A DNA stretch of 64,000 nucleotides, taken from Nectonema munidae. Lineage: Eukaryota; Nematomorpha; Nectonematoida; Nectonematidae. The position numbers were made by a program, and so were the translations under genes. The notes beneath the pieces were generated by a model. That model had not been told where the DNA came from. It did not search any database and saw only the letters and a program-made list of their open reading frames with translations. Below are positions 1 through 11,061 of this stretch, piece by piece. The stretch lies in contig JAUIRK010000054.1 in assembly GCA_030549495.1 (NCBI GenBank), positions 606,374 through 670,373 on the forward strand, read 5' to 3'. Position 1 is the first letter of the stretch. Each line of letters begins with the position of its first letter.

Positions 1-839
1 AGTACACTGTTATTTCATTTTTTCTTGCACAATAATTTAGCGGAAATTAGTGAATTACTTGAAGAACTCTTGCGAAGGTAAACGCAAATTTTCTACGGAG
101 ATGTTCTTCAAGATATTTTCTTTGACCTTTTCGGAAGTATAGCACTTATCCGTATTCCATTCCTAAAAAGATCAAAGAACATATTTAGAGGTGGGAGGCA
201 AAATCTCCTTAAATCGCAAAGATGTGCTCTTCGCTTCACGTTTTTTCATGGCAGAGCTTTCGTTTCAACTTTTCACATATTTGGGAAAAATAAATTTATC
301 GTTGGGTGCCTAGAAAAATACTCCGCCACTTCAATTGCAGTCCTAGGATATGAGGAGTTGCACAAATTTTTGTTGATATTTTCTATTTTTACATTTTATT
401 TAGCATACTTGTAACATTAAAAAGTTAAAGGTGCATGTAAGATATAAGTAACACTTTATTTAAATTACACACCCCACCCACGAAGGCAAATGAAATGTCT
501 CAATCCCACCCTCTACGGTCACCAATTATCCCTCAACATCAATTATTTCAACATCTCTCAAAAATCACCAAGTTTTTTCCAAAATGATTTAAATACTAAA
601 ATTTTTTGATTTAATTGAAATTTATTCGAATTTTTGCAGCTTAAGGAATAAAATATGTGAGTTAGAAAGGAAGGGTGCTAACTCCTGCCGTGTTATATTA
701 AAATTTCTAAACCTATTTCTTATCTAAATTGGAAAAAATATTTAACTTTTTTCAGCAATTTCAATTCAATTGCTTTTTGTGTGTCCTTCTCATGTGAACC
801 TAACTTGTTATTTTAAGAAGTATTTTTTGCGGCAATCAA
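1..839. other. AT-rich stretch, nothing recognised
   Basis: No open frame with recognisable motifs, no repeat structure and no RNA gene was seen. It may hold the worn 5' part of the piggyBac relic that follows. Confidence 0.5.
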
Positions 840-1610
840 ATGATTAGAAATAAATGTGCATGATCTATTCTTAGATATGATTATAGATCAGGTATTCTTG
901 ATTTCTTGGAAGAAATGCGTGCTTTTTGATCAATGTCTTTATCACATTTGATGATAAATCACAAAGAAATCCTAATAAAAGAATTTCACTTGTCAGATTA
1001 ATATTTTTCAAGATATTTTGGACTTAAGACTACACGACGATTGACGAACAACTGCACAACTTTTGAGGTGGTTGTCCTGTAAAAGTCTATGATCCCAAGA
1101 AGCCTGGCCATTATGGCTCCAAAGTGTAACATTTGCTCGAAACTGCATGAATTCCAAGCACAAAATAATATTATTTTTCTGCTAATTCAATTATAAATAT
1201 ATTGACCAAAAAATTGTCACCAAATGAATGTGGCGCTCTTGTTGACAGATTTTCCACTTATCCTGACCTTGCTGAATGGATATCCAAGAATAAACTTACT
1301 ATATGTGGAAGTGTAAAGTCAAATATAGAATATTCTTTCCACAAATATTGAGATCTAAATATTTGAAAACACTATTATTACAGGAGTGGGAAAGTAAAAG
1401 AGTGTACTCGTTCTATACTTTCTTTGCAACTTACGTTCCTGAAAGGTATGTTAGAAAAAAATTCAAGGTTTTTTAGGTGCTATCATCACAATTCTGTACA
1501 AGTTTCAAACTATTTAGAGGCAAATCTAGACCAGAATCATTTAAACAAATCAAGGAGTGTAGTCGATGGCACTAATCGAATGAATTCGCTCACATCCATC
1601 TTCTAAAACC
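840..1610 (+). pseudogene. piggyBac transposase relic (PB-A)
   Basis: Degraded DDE transposase of the TTAA-specific piggyBac superfamily. Conceptual translation in shifting frames gives, in order: FDDKSQRNPNKR (the conserved 'FDDK.tR' stretch before the catalytic core, about 948-985), TIDEQLHNF followed by a stop and then GGCPVKVYDPKKPGHYG (first catalytic Asp region, about 1037-1110), and LVDRFSTYPDLAEWISKN (second Asp region, about 1235-1290). The last part aligns by eye with DRFYTSIKLIDWLYKQ of the copy near 61 kb, so both belong to a related subfamily. A further open frame at 1424-1606 may be the C-terminal third (it contains VVDGTNRMNS, possibly the worn GVD region). Stops and frameshifts make it non-functional. 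No TIR was located. Confidence 0.7.
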
Positions 1611-2548
1611 TATTGTGAAAATGGGCTAAACTCTTTGATTATCCTCTAGAAATTCTTTTCAAGAACAAAAAAGGAAGTAGAAAAGGCTTTTTGAATATTT
1701 AGTGTTATAATTCAATAAATGTAAGATAAAGAACCCGTGAACTGAACTCTAAGACAAAATCGCTTTTCAATTTCTATGGATAAATGGAAAGAATATAATC
1801 GCCCTAACAAGTACTAAAAAACTTTGTGTAATTCTCAATTTTCTTATTGTGCTATTTAATTATGTGTTCTCTAAAACTCCATAGGGCCGCATCGCGGATG
1901 TATCCAGACTTCTTCCCAATTCACTGTGAGCACCATTGCAAGTTTTCCTTCTATTCATCATACAAATCCCACTTAGGAAGAATTTCTTGCGATTCTACGC
2001 GTGTTAACCGACATATCTTGATTCTACAACAAGCAAAACTGAAGTCTATAAGAGTGCTTGCCAGTTTATTCGAAAAGTCTTAAAAGCAAACTGACCTCAA
2101 TGACGGGGCGTGGTCATCACAACTAATGAAATTATTATCTCCAATCTTTTTCAATTCTTCGCTATGCCTTCCATTATTACATGTTTCAAAAAATTGACAA
2201 AAGACACCATGGGAAAAGAAGTTCTGAAAAAAGGAGTGCATCATCTGATCCTGGAGCAGATTAGCGTGAAACTTAGGAAGCAGTGCAGAAGATGGGGCTT
2301 CCTTTCGAGCGTGTAAATAGTATGGGGTTGATGGCTCAAGTAATTTATTCTTTGAAGATTCTAATCTTTACAGGACGATTAAAAAATTCAAGAAAAGAAG
2401 AGCGCGTTTCTCAAAGATTCTCATGCTTTGCTGCGTGAAGAAGATGAAGTTAGCAATAAAATGTATATCTTTTATAAAAAAATAAAAAGTAAAGCGAGCG
2501 TAATGACCTCGCTTAGGACATTGCCCGAATAATGGAAGATAAACTTAC
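1611..2548. other. no gene recognised; would hold the next SLC6 exon or intron
   Basis: On the minus strand this follows the SLC6 exon ending at 2549. I looked for extracellular loop 2 / TM4 coding sequence and found none. Short open frames at 1847-2083 and 2110-2316 (+) show no family resemblance. The remaining exons probably lie left of the window or are lost. Confidence 0.45.
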
Positions 2549-2679
2549 ATTTGCACACGAGCTCCACAGTGAAACGGAAAACACCGAGTTGTAGAAGAGG
2601 TAAAAGAGGAAGTAGGACATCAAGATGAGGTAGTGCGTTGTGTAGATGAAAGTGATGAAGGTGATGCACAGGCCCACGC
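2549..2679 (-). CDS. SLC6-type transporter, internal exon (TM3 to start of loop 2)
   Basis: 131-bp exon of a sodium-dependent neurotransmitter/amino-acid symporter (SLC6 family), an integral plasma-membrane protein. The exon is bounded by a pyrimidine-rich acceptor (TTATTTTAG just before it) and a consensus donor (GTAAGT just after AAT). It encodes VGLCITFITFIYTTHYLIL, then SYFLFYLFYNSVFS and LWSSCAN. That matches the family pattern: VGL start of TM3, an 'Y..LF.S' stretch and the WSSC.N motif whose Cys forms the loop-2 disulphide. Two bases at its 5' edge complete a Gly codon begun in the exon at 4382-4513 (G|GC), so the joined protein reads ILLGVGL across the junction. Phase compatibility of two independently found exons is strong support. 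The member of the family and substrate cannot be told from 87 residues. Confidence 0.85.
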
Positions 2680-4381
2680 CTAAAATAAAGACGCGCAATC
2701 ACAACTCACTCCCCACCTCATCTCGCCTTCCTTCTCTTGGCTGAGCGCTTCGGACGCATCGCGGCAGAAGTGCCACGTGAATTACAAAGCGTCCCCTTCA
2801 AGGTACATAAAATTTTTTGAAAAAGATGAGCACCCCTTTTGTTTTGCACCACTACCTCCAAACCAAATAACATTCTCGCTATAAAACAACCTCTATTACC
2901 ATTCATATGATAAATAGGGCAATTTAATTTGACCAAAAATCAAGATGCCTGATCTGAAATTGAAAAGCTTGAACTCTAGTTTCAGCTCCGCTAAAATTAT
3001 TTACGTACCTCAGCTTCAAACCTGTCTTCCCATATTTGTCTCTCTTCATGGTAATTCATAAGAATAAAGATGAGCCATGTGCGAGAAGACAAAAAAATCG
3101 GCTAATTTTTGAGCAAATAAAATAACTTTAAAATTTATCATAATTTCGACGTACTTTTATTTTCCAACTTCTGCTTTAGTTTCAAATTCAAATTTTAACT
3201 AAATTTTGATCACTTTTACTTATATTGATCTTTATGATATAACGAAATTTAAAATTGATTGACAACATCAAAAAATACGAATGTTGTTGAAAAGAGATGG
3301 AAAATGGATTTCCAATGTTCTCTTTTGATAGTAGATTTTAAAGAAATATTAGAAAGTTGAATGTTGACTAAAAACAAAAGTAGTTCATTCATTTCTAAAC
3401 ACCTATCCGAGTTTTAAAGAAATAAACTTTATTTGATAAATTTGACAAAAAATAAAGCATCTCAAAAATAGATTTCAAATGTTCTGCAAAGGTTATATCA
3501 TTCTGAGCGTTAGAAAATTTCCCATTTCTTTTTTTAGGAATTTTAAACCAATAACGACTATAGTGGCATTTCTGCATATATTTTGACAAATTGAAAGTTT
3601 TTAAGTTTGTTGACCACGGCAATTTAGTAACAAAAGAATCATTTTATTGGAATGTGGTCAATTTTAAATGTAACGTATGCATGAGCCAACAAATTTAAAT
3701 AGTTTCACTCTTTGAAAACACATTTAAGAATTTCATTATGGTCAGTGCACATTGCATTTGAATTCATTGCAGGTATGTTCAATTTTCAGCAAATATATTT
3801 TAAATGGCACATTATATTCATTGATAACAAAATCGCTAAAAAACTAATCTGAAATTTTCTCTTCAAAATCATGGCTGGTTTCTCATTAAGTATGAACATT
3901 TTTCTTTCCTTTAGTTAGAATAACATTTTTAAACAAATTTTGATGCAAGTTGTGCTGAAGCATATCAGAACAAATACCTCATCACAAATGCAGTTTTCAT
4001 GGTTTTTTGGAAGTAAGGAATCTTTTTACAAGTAATGGGTTTCGAATTCAAGTAAAGAATATACTGGGTTAAGGATAGAGATGTCACACTCAGAAATGGA
4101 ATTAAGGAAGACTGGACCAAGATACTTCGCTTCCACTGCTGGACTTTATGCCGACAAATATAAAAAGTCTATCAACTTTGCTATTTCAAAGACATCAAAA
4201 ATTTAATTTTATTTGTTTTTGTGGAGTTTATCCATTTTAATTTATATTTCAGATAAAAATTATTGTGGGTTTTAAAAACCAACTTCTTTCACTCATTTTA
4301 TCTTGACAAAGTGTAGAAGATTTGTTTTTCGATGAAATAGAATATATACTAATTTTTATAGAATTATTATGTTCGGCTCAC
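2680..4381 (-). other. intron between two SLC6 exons
   Basis: 1.7-kb intron on the minus strand, starting GTGAGC and ending TTTTAG. It contains a GC-richer patch at about 2700-2810 that I could not assign, and otherwise AT-rich sequence with no recognised element. Confidence 0.75.
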
Positions 4382-4513
4382 CTAATAAAATAGGCGCAAT
4401 CTTGAAGCATCCAGGAATACCTTCTCTTGTGAACTGACCCAGCGCTATCTCAAGGTTGTAGAGTGGATAACCAACCACTAGAGTAGCAATTAAGTAGGCG
4501 ATGGTGAACGTCA
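4382..4513 (-). CDS. SLC6-type transporter, internal exon (TM2)
   Basis: 132-bp exon with acceptor TATTTTCAG and donor GTGAGC. The frame is open throughout and reads TFTIAYLIATLVVGYP, then LYNLEIALGQFTREG and CFKIAPILL. This is the TM2 / intracellular loop 1 signature of SLC6 transporters ('P.Y....+G.P+..LE+ALGQ+...G'). Its last base joins the next exon as Gly. Upstream the exon needs one more base to complete a codon ending TG (Met or Val); that exon, which should carry the TM1 motif G(N)xWRFP, was not found in the window. The gene therefore extends beyond what I can see on both sides, with a long upstream intron filled with transposons. Confidence 0.85.
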
Positions 4514-4536
4514 CTGAAAATACTAAGAATGAAGAT

Positions 4537-4602
4537 ATGTCATGGTGATGATGTGGTTGATGATGATGTGATGATGAGAATGATGATGATGATGTGGATT
4601 AG
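4537..4602. repeat. imperfect (GAT)n microsatellite
   Basis: Runs of GATGATGAT broken by GTG and GAG units, just upstream (minus sense) of the SLC6 exon acceptor. Confidence 0.85.
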
Positions 4603-6314
4603 TTCATTAAAAATATCAACCTTTTCCATACTTATGGGTATTTTCATGGAAATGTATAATGTTTCCAACTCCAACGGTTACGCTCGTTTGTGCTAGGAGG
4701 TAAGTGAATCGGTTCGAAAACTTTCCCCTTTTCAAATCTATATTCTCAAGTGTTTGGACGTGTGCCTAAATCGAAATTATATTACGCCATATTTTTGCAT
4801 TCCCTTTCCAGATAAAAAAAATAAAAAATGTTTTTTTCCTATCCCCGATATGTTGCGTGTCTTATGACGAATGCATTTTTTAACTTATTACAATCTTGTT
4901 AACCAAACCGAAATCAAAGAATTCTTCAAAGAACTTTTTAAAGCCTTCAATGTCACCTTAGAAATAAAGTAGGGGAAATTAAATATTTATTAAAATGAGA
5001 TAACCGCAAAGAAACAAGAAATTTAAGAGTAAAAAAATTTAAAAAAAAACTTTTTTGATGATTTTTATAAATTTTAAATATTTTATTCAACTCAGTATTC
5101 ATCATAAGATTCAAACATCAATATAAGAAAAGAAAATAAATTGGCGCATTTTCCCGTGTTTGCAAGCCGATATGATTGATATAATATACATAACTTTGAC
5201 TGGGGGAAAGTATTTATAAAAAAGATTTTAAAAACAGTTGTCTATTGATGCTTATTTTTTCGGTTTGTACATTTAAATTCTTGAAGCGTATGAGAAATTA
5301 CATGTTGTGAGAATTTGATCTCTGGAAAATTTTGCTTCTTTGATTCTATTTTTAAAAAATGAGCTTAACCAAGGTAAAAATGAGGTACTCAAAAATGAGC
5401 ACGGTAGAGAAGTTAATATATCCAAAAGCGTCAAAGAGCAATAATTTTTTTGTTAAATTTTTTCAAAAATATCATATGATACAATATACGATATGACTTC
5501 GACGAAGATGAATTTTAAAATTTTGAAATTTTCGCATTTGTGAAACATAAACTTTCACAAATTACTATCAATCCACCATATTCTTCCTCGTTAATTTCAT
5601 TGAGATTTTTAAATATCCTTGCTTGGGCTAACCGAGATAGTCATATGCTGCAAAAATAGGAATACTCTGTATCTTACTCACGCGTCGTATTCGTTGCCTT
5701 TCTCTTATAATATACTGATAAATGACTATCCAAAACTAAAGTAACTACGAATCCTTAATGCAAAATTGTTTGAAATTAGCAAAAAATGTCAGTTTATGAG
5801 CACGAATGCAAAGAATGATGCCATTATTGTTTCGTAGTGCTAAATTGTTCTCAATTATCTTTCATCAGTCGAACTGAACCTGCATCACTACCTCTAATTC
5901 TTTCTTGAGACAAAATTATTTAAAATCGCCAATCATTAAATAGTGGAAGATAAAAATCAAAAGGTTACCATCAAGATCTACTTTTTTTCATTACTTGTAT
6001 TTCTTTTATCTCCTAAAATGAAAAAATCTTGATAATATAAAGTTTCTGAAAGTTTACCTAAAAGCTTTACTCACATCACACAGTAAATCTTAAAAATAGT
6101 CTGTTTTTAAGAATTTATAATATTTTACATTCAGAGAAAACAGACATATTCGATTTACTTGAAAAAAATGATAGTAATAAATACCCTCTTGTACTTTATA
6201 GTGCTATTCAGGCCCATCAAAAATGGTTGTGTTTACTGAATTTGATAGGATTTCATGTGGTACACGCCTCTCGAAAATCTATCAAAATGTTTTAGTAAAA
6301 TTATTTTCGCCATT
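4603..6314. other. AT-rich stretch, nothing recognised
   Basis: No coding frame with family motifs. Possible isolated splice-like motifs (for example ACTCAC near 5677, a GTGAGT on the minus strand) lack a supporting exon. Likely intron of the SLC6 gene or intergenic. Confidence 0.4.
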
Positions 6315-6318
6315 TAAC

Positions 6319-7300
6319 CCTTATTAGATCTACATTCGTAGAAAGTCTCTTTTAACATGCATAAAAGTGGGCGTGAAAACAGACAAAAAGTGTGAGACTT
6401 TGAGAGTTTCAGCGTCACATGAAAGAAAAAGAGATTCTACTGTGGAATATCAAAATGTATGATGCGGAACTACAAATGTGGTTGGGCACTAGCTCGTCGT
6501 CCATCCAAAACTAAGCGTGACAATGACATGCAAACGTGAAGTGGGGACTAGTACATACATTGGTGCAAAAACAACAGATGTGTTTTTGAAAAATTGAATA
6601 CATGTTTCATTTCATTTTTAGCACTACCTTTTCACTTTTGTTACTAGTTGTTAGATATTCTTTTATCGGCAAGTTACAATGGGGGCGATTTAAATTAAGC
6701 AAAAAGGTTATTGTAATTACCTCCAATCGCAAAAATTTATAATGAGTGATTCTGATTCCTGTACTTTTTTAAAGATGGAATTGACTTCTGAGAATTCTTC
6801 CAATGACGATGATGATTATGAAATAAAGTTAAAACTAAAAAAAGAGGTGCAGAGTTGGAAGTTGATTCAAATTTGCGTAGTTGCTCTAATGATATATCAT
6901 GTCTTTCAAAAATAAACTTCTTTCTCGAAATTTGTTCGCTTTGAACCTGGTGCTCAAGTAAACCCTTCCACTGAATTTGAAAGTTTCAAAATATTTTTTC
7001 GGAAAATATCAAAGATCTCGTTCTAGAATACACAAATATGAAAACAAGAAGAAAAAATATCAAAATTTTTGAGACAAACGAAATTGACGCTGGAATTGGA
7101 GTTATTCTTGGAGCTGGAGCAGACAGGAATAATTTTGCTTCTGTTTCTTCTTTTTATGAAAATAGCGACTGCAAATCTTTTTACCACATAGCTTTACTTA
7201 AAAATCGCCTGAAGGAACTGTTGGTTTGTATATCTCTAGAGTCTAGTGTCTAGAATCTATAGATGATAAAAAGGATAGAGAAAGAAGACAACATTGAAAT
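6319..7300 (+). pseudogene. piggyBac relic, N-terminal part (PB-E)
   Basis: A start at 6742 (MSDSDSCTFLKMELTSE, then a run of four Asp) opens an acidic N-terminus of the kind piggyBac transposases have; it stops at about 6915. A following frame reads FVRFEPGAQVNPSTEFESF, and a second, after a one-base shift at the T-run near 6998, reads SENIKDLVLEYTNMKTRR, then ETNEIDAGIGVILGAGADRN and SFYENSDCKSFYH. The P.TEFE.F..FFSENI.....TN......F...EI.A.IG pattern is the N-terminal domain of the family. The tail (about 7250-7290) reads IDDKKDRER, the worn FDDK.tR box; no catalytic Asp motif follows, so the core is lost. TTAA followed by CCCTTATTAG at 6315-6328 lies 0.4 kb upstream of the ATG and may be the left terminus. 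Confidence 0.7.
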
Positions 7301-7564
7301 AAGCTAGTTGTTGAGTTTGGGAGAAATCTCACTCCACTTAAATAAGACCGCATTTCTTTAATGGATGTCGGAGGCTCTGCATCAGAGTTTGGTTCATCAT
7401 TTCCAATACTAAAAGAACAACCACCCTTTCTTTCTTAGACTATTTCAACGAATATAATTATAAAGAAATATATTAGAATTATTAGAATTATAATCTATAA
7501 TATTAAATCTAAAGAATTTTGAATAGTCGAATTAAAAAGTAATCTATATCGGTTAGTGGTATAT
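7301..7564. other. no gene recognised
   Basis: AT-rich, with a small local duplication (TTAGAATTATTAGAATTATAA near 7474). Probably eroded piggyBac remainder. Confidence 0.4.
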
Positions 7565-7904
7565 CAGAGTCCGCGCTACCTATATATTTTTGGACAAGTG
7601 CCCCCCCCCCCCAGTTTTATTTTTTGCCGCCCCCCCCGAAAATTTTCAACTTGCTCCAAGTGTCTTAACTTAAGAAAAAATTATAAAATCTTATAGCTGT
7701 GCAAGTTACTTTGAGAACATTTATGCCATATATTGGAAACAAAACTGTTTGAAAATGATTAAATGCCTTTATAACAATTTGTTTTTGTAATTTATATTGT
7801 ACTTCTGATAAGATAATAAATTTTTTCCATAATGTAAATTTTTATTGGCCCTTCACAACCCACCCCCCCCCCCCCCTTCTAATAATTTTTTAGCGCCGGT
7901 ACTG
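7565..7904. mobile_element. hAT-type MITE with poly-C tracts
   Basis: 340-bp non-autonomous element. Its ends are inverted repeats CAGAGTCCGCGCTA (left) and, read inward from the right, CAGTACCGGCGCTA. CAG..GCG ends and an ~8-bp target duplication are hAT hallmarks; the flanks read AGTGGTAT (7555-7562, two bases before the end) and AGTCGTAT (7905-7912), 7 of 8 identical. Long C-runs lie inside both ends. No coding capacity. Confidence 0.6.
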
Positions 7905-7912
7905 AGTCGTAT

Positions 7913-8193
7913 ATACATGGAATTAAAAAATTAGGTCGTAGTCGAAATCAAAATTTGTCGGATTAATACATTAAGAAGTACAAAATAGTGAATGGATGTT
8001 GTTATTTACAAAAAAAGTGTTGGATATATTAAATTGTAGGATTAGGAAGGAATCCTATTTATTTATTTTTTGCCTTAAAAAGTCAAACTCTTCGCGCTTC
8101 TCATTTCATTTTGCAATTATTTTTTAATGTCTTCTTCTTCTACAATAAAAGGCTTTCATATATTTTTTCGTATTTGAAGTCTTCTCTTTCCGA
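7913..8193. other. no gene recognised
   Basis: AT-rich, no repeat structure noted. Confidence 0.4.
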
Positions 8194-8462
8194 TGACCCC
8201 CCCCCCCTTCACTAAAAAATTAATTGTACAAAATTAGCTGAATGATAACCCTTCAAATTTCGTGACTTTTCCTAAAATCGCTAGCTGCATCTTTTGATAA
8301 CATTTTCATGGTAATTGAATGGTCCTCTCATGTCAAAAACTGTCAATCAAAATCAAAAATTAAAATTTTCCAGCAAAATTTTGACATTATCTGTAGTTAA
8401 CCTTATAACTTAGGGTCTATATTATATACTACCCTGAAAATTTATAATTATATACAGTTTTG
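8194..8462 (+). repeat. fragment of the C-rich satellite element (left part)
   Basis: From the C-run onward this is a close copy of 17265-17525: both continue CACTAAAA/CGCTAAAA, share CCTAAAATCGCTAGCTGCAT and run together to a TATACAGTTTTG/TATACAGTTTGG border. The TTAACCCTA terminus present at 17229 is missing here, and the homology ends exactly where the foldback element at 8463 begins, so the right part was replaced or deleted. Confidence 0.8.
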
Positions 8463-8679
8463 AAAGAAATGGTATTAAGTGAAAAATCGCTTTTGCCTTT
8501 CTACATAAATAAGCAAAAAGCATCACTGTTATAAATTGGCGTATAAAAATAAGGAGCGCGGTATGACTTAAAATATTCCATTAACTCAAAACGAAAATTC
8601 TTTATAACTTTTTTGGTTAAATGGTTTTTTTGCTTTTGTAGGCAGGCATACGCGATTTTTCACTTAATATCATTTCTTT
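8463..8679. mobile_element. foldback element with ~28-60 bp inverted arms
   Basis: Left arm begins AAAGAAATGGTATTAAGTG and runs on through AAAAATCGC; the right arm is its reverse complement with one mismatch in 28. Weaker symmetry continues inward (TGCCT, CTACA and GCAAAAA blocks). The ~100-bp centre has no coding capacity. I see no convincing target duplication, so the superfamily is open. Confidence 0.6.
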
Positions 8680-9035
8680 GTTAGACCTATTATTTTAACC
8701 AGTTTCCTTGATACCTCCTCTTATTTTATATCATTTCCTATATATACTTAAAAGTAACACCTATTTTCAATATTTCCTTTTGCTAAATGCCTCCTCAATT
8801 CACATAATATGTATAAGTGAGGGGGAGGGGCAGAACTTAAAATCAAGACTACGCACTCAGTGAATATGTTCTCAGGGAGAGAGAGATGTTAATGAAAACA
8901 GCAAATGTTTCAGGAGGAGGGCTAAAGCATTCTTCCCTCATCCCTATTTACCAGAGGGCCTCTTGCTACACCTAACGTCTATTATTTTATATAAATATTC
9001 TCAAAAAATTTGTTTATAATATATACATTAATTTA
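8680..9035. other. no gene recognised
   Basis: AT-rich with one purine tract (GAGGGGGAGGGG near 8819). Confidence 0.4.
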
Positions 9036-9288
9036 TTGAAAACGTTGAGTAAATCTTTTATTTAACAAAATACCAGCAATAATATTTCGGTCACTATGAC
9101 CTTCTTCAGATATATTATATGACGTAAAATGAAAGCGTGGAGTCATAAAATTCAAATATTCAATATTCAAATATAAAATTCATATAGTAAAGGAGTTTAC
9201 GTCATATAATATATCTGAAGAAGGTCATAGTGACCGAATTATTATTGCTGGTATTTTGTTAAATAAAAGATTTACTCAACGTTTTCAA
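9036..9288. mobile_element. near-perfect palindrome, Penelope-like (PLE) terminal structure
   Basis: Two 93-bp arms (9036-9128 and 9196-9288) are reverse complements with a single mismatch, around a 67-bp AT-rich spacer of ATTCAAATATT-like repeats. In the sense that reads outward from the spacer, each arm contains CTGAAGAAGGTCATAG followed by TGACCGAAA (GAAT in the right copy). That is a CTGANGA-hairpin-GAAA order like the hammerhead-ribozyme core reported in Penelope-like element repeats. Strong arm identity implies recent insertion or arm homogenisation. The PLE assignment is inference; no GIY-YIG or PLE RT frame is adjacent. Confidence 0.55.
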
Positions 9289-9479
9289 TTTATTTTCTTT
9301 ACAACTTTTATTTATTTATGAAGATTCAGCGCCATTTTATCTACATATTTTGATTTATATTTTAAGGAATTATTTACTCTTAAAAACCTATGAATTAAAA
9401 GCATGGGTTGATATAGTAGTCACTTTCCTTGACATGCAAATAAAAATTTAATGGAATCCCGGGAACAAAAATGATGAGA
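9289..9479. other. no gene recognised
   Basis: AT-rich flank of the palindrome and of the RT scrap. Confidence 0.4.
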
Positions 9480-9760
9480 GATTCATACATGATCTCGGAA
9501 AAGAAACACCTAGCGTTCCTCAAATGGGTTTTGAGCACTTTACGCTTTGCTACATTCAACAATGATCTATCCAAAGAGTGCAATCACAAAATATGGATGT
9601 ACGTAGATGACGTTAACTTCATACAAAATTAAATCTGGAAAATTTTATATAAACGGTTTGTTAATTCGTTAGGCTTTAACTTTTCAAAAAGTAAAGCAAT
9701 GCTATTCTCCTATTTTACCAACGTTAAACCTCGCGAAATCGGTACCGAATTCACTACTGA
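9480..9760 (+). pseudogene. non-LTR reverse transcriptase scrap
   Basis: Piece of a LINE reverse transcriptase palm. VPQMG (worn GVPQG motif) lies in one frame near 9519, and after a shift VLSTLRFATFNNDLSKE leads to KIWMYVDDVNFIQ, the F/YxDD catalytic box (about 9592-9625). SLGFNFSKSKAMLFS follows (about 9668-9712), the LN..KSK.M.F motif of LINE RTs. An in-frame stop sits between the last two. Too short to name the clade; Jockey/R1-like spacing fits. Confidence 0.65.
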
Positions 9761-10009
9761 ATTTAAAACCCCCACATGGTGCCATTTTTTTACTAGCTCG
9801 AATGGCCATATTGCGCCTCTAGAGGCCATTTTAATAATTTTCTTAAAAATGTTATTATTTTTTAGAAAAAAGTAAATACAAGGAAGAGCTTTATTTCAAT
9901 CTACGAAGTTTCTAATTATAAATACCGAAGCCAACAAAATTTAAAAGTTTCAGTTTTTGAAAATATATTTTAAAATGACATTATTTAACCCTAAACATAA
10001 AAGCGGGTG
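9761..10009. other. no gene recognised
   Basis: AT-rich; contains a TTTAACCCTAAA at about 9985 without any other terminus feature. Confidence 0.4.
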
Positions 10010-10140
10010 TGAGTAATGTTGGTAAGGTCCGGGTTTCGATAACTCAAGGTCTTGGGTTCGATCCCGTATCAAGTCTACTTTCCTGATAGTTCGATACAAG
10101 TAGCGCTATTGTGCATTTTCAATGAAACCACCCCACGCTC
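10010..10140 (+). mobile_element. tRNA-derived SINE (copy 1)
   Basis: Contains a perfect RNA polymerase III box B (GGTTCGATCCC, 10055-10065) with an upstream box A-like stretch (TGGTAAGGTCCGG, about 10019). The 3' body (ATAGTTCGATACAAGTAGCG, then TTTTCAATGAAACCAC) matches the corresponding part of the SINE at 15.6 kb, so they form one family. Confidence 0.6.
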
Positions 10141-10594
10141 TATTCTCATTCTTTTTGCAAATATATTTTAAAATGACATTATCTAACACTAACTACTATT
10201 TTGCCTTACATCTCATCTTTTTACATTCACACATCAAAAATACAAGAAGGATAAAAAAACGTCGGAATCGGAATGAAAGTTGTTGGAAAAAAGAAGGTTA
10301 CTTTTTAAATTCATTAAATCAGCAAATTCTGACATTGAAAAGTGCGATAATCAAAAAATGTTCAAAAATTATACTTACATAAATCATTGTGTATTTTGTT
10401 AACTTGTAAGTTGAATTAGTTTTAATTTTTTGTGAAAAATACTCTATTTTAAATTCAAGACACTTTTACAATTTCAGCACAAGCAACCAAAATGTCGAAA
10501 TAATACTACTACATCAATGTTAGAATAGAAGTTTGTGAAACTCTTAATAATTTATTGACAAGTGAGGGAGCTAAATCGCCTTTTGAAGTCATTT
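10141..10594. other. no gene recognised
   Basis: An 86-codon open frame at 10122-10382 overlaps the SINE end and shows no motif. Otherwise AT-rich. Confidence 0.4.
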
Positions 10595-11061
10595 TCACGC
10601 GTCTCCAAGAAGGCAGGTGGAAAAGCTGCATTTTAAAGTTAACGCTAAGAAAAGTTGATGCCTACCTTGTACTCTCACTGTTGAAAGCAACGTCAGTACG
10701 CACTCCCACGTCTGCTTTCTCCTGATCAGAGATGATGGAATAAGTGAAGATTGAGACTTACTTGCCAACGTGCTGAGAGGCGAGTGAAAAGAATGAGTCC
10801 AAATTTGAGAGTCATGCTGTAGAGACAAGGCCTTCTTTCCTTCTCGCAAGAAACAGGCAATTGGAGTAGAGCGCCATGGAGCTGTGCAATTCGTCAGTTC
10901 AAACTCTCAACGAGCTTCCTCGCATGCGTGCAGGCAGATTCGCTCTCAGCCTGCCTAATCCATTCTTCATAATCAGCACAATTTTAGCAAAGCGGACATC
11001 ATCGATGTGCAGCTCTGTTGGCTGGCACCAATGGTATTTTCAAAAGGTATTCCTAAGATAA
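10595..11061 (-). other. GC-richer patch, possible small exons (unrecognised)
   Basis: This patch is less AT-rich than its surroundings and carries minus-strand splice-like borders: TTGGCAA|GTAAGT near 10762, TGATCAG| near 10724, and GTACAAG|GTAGGC near 10667. The segment between the last two would encode EKADVGVRTDVAFNSEST. The intron between the first two would be only 40 bp, which is shorter than usual, and an 84-codon frame reads through it. I cannot assign any family. It could equally be eroded transposon sequence. Confidence 0.2.

Noticed and set aside
1847-2316. Two plus-strand frames of 78 and 68 codons
   Set aside because: No motif and no splice context; probably chance.
2700-2815. 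GC-rich patch as a plus-strand exon ending at AAG|GTACAT
   Set aside because: No acceptor or family match, and it lies inside the SLC6 intron on the opposite strand.
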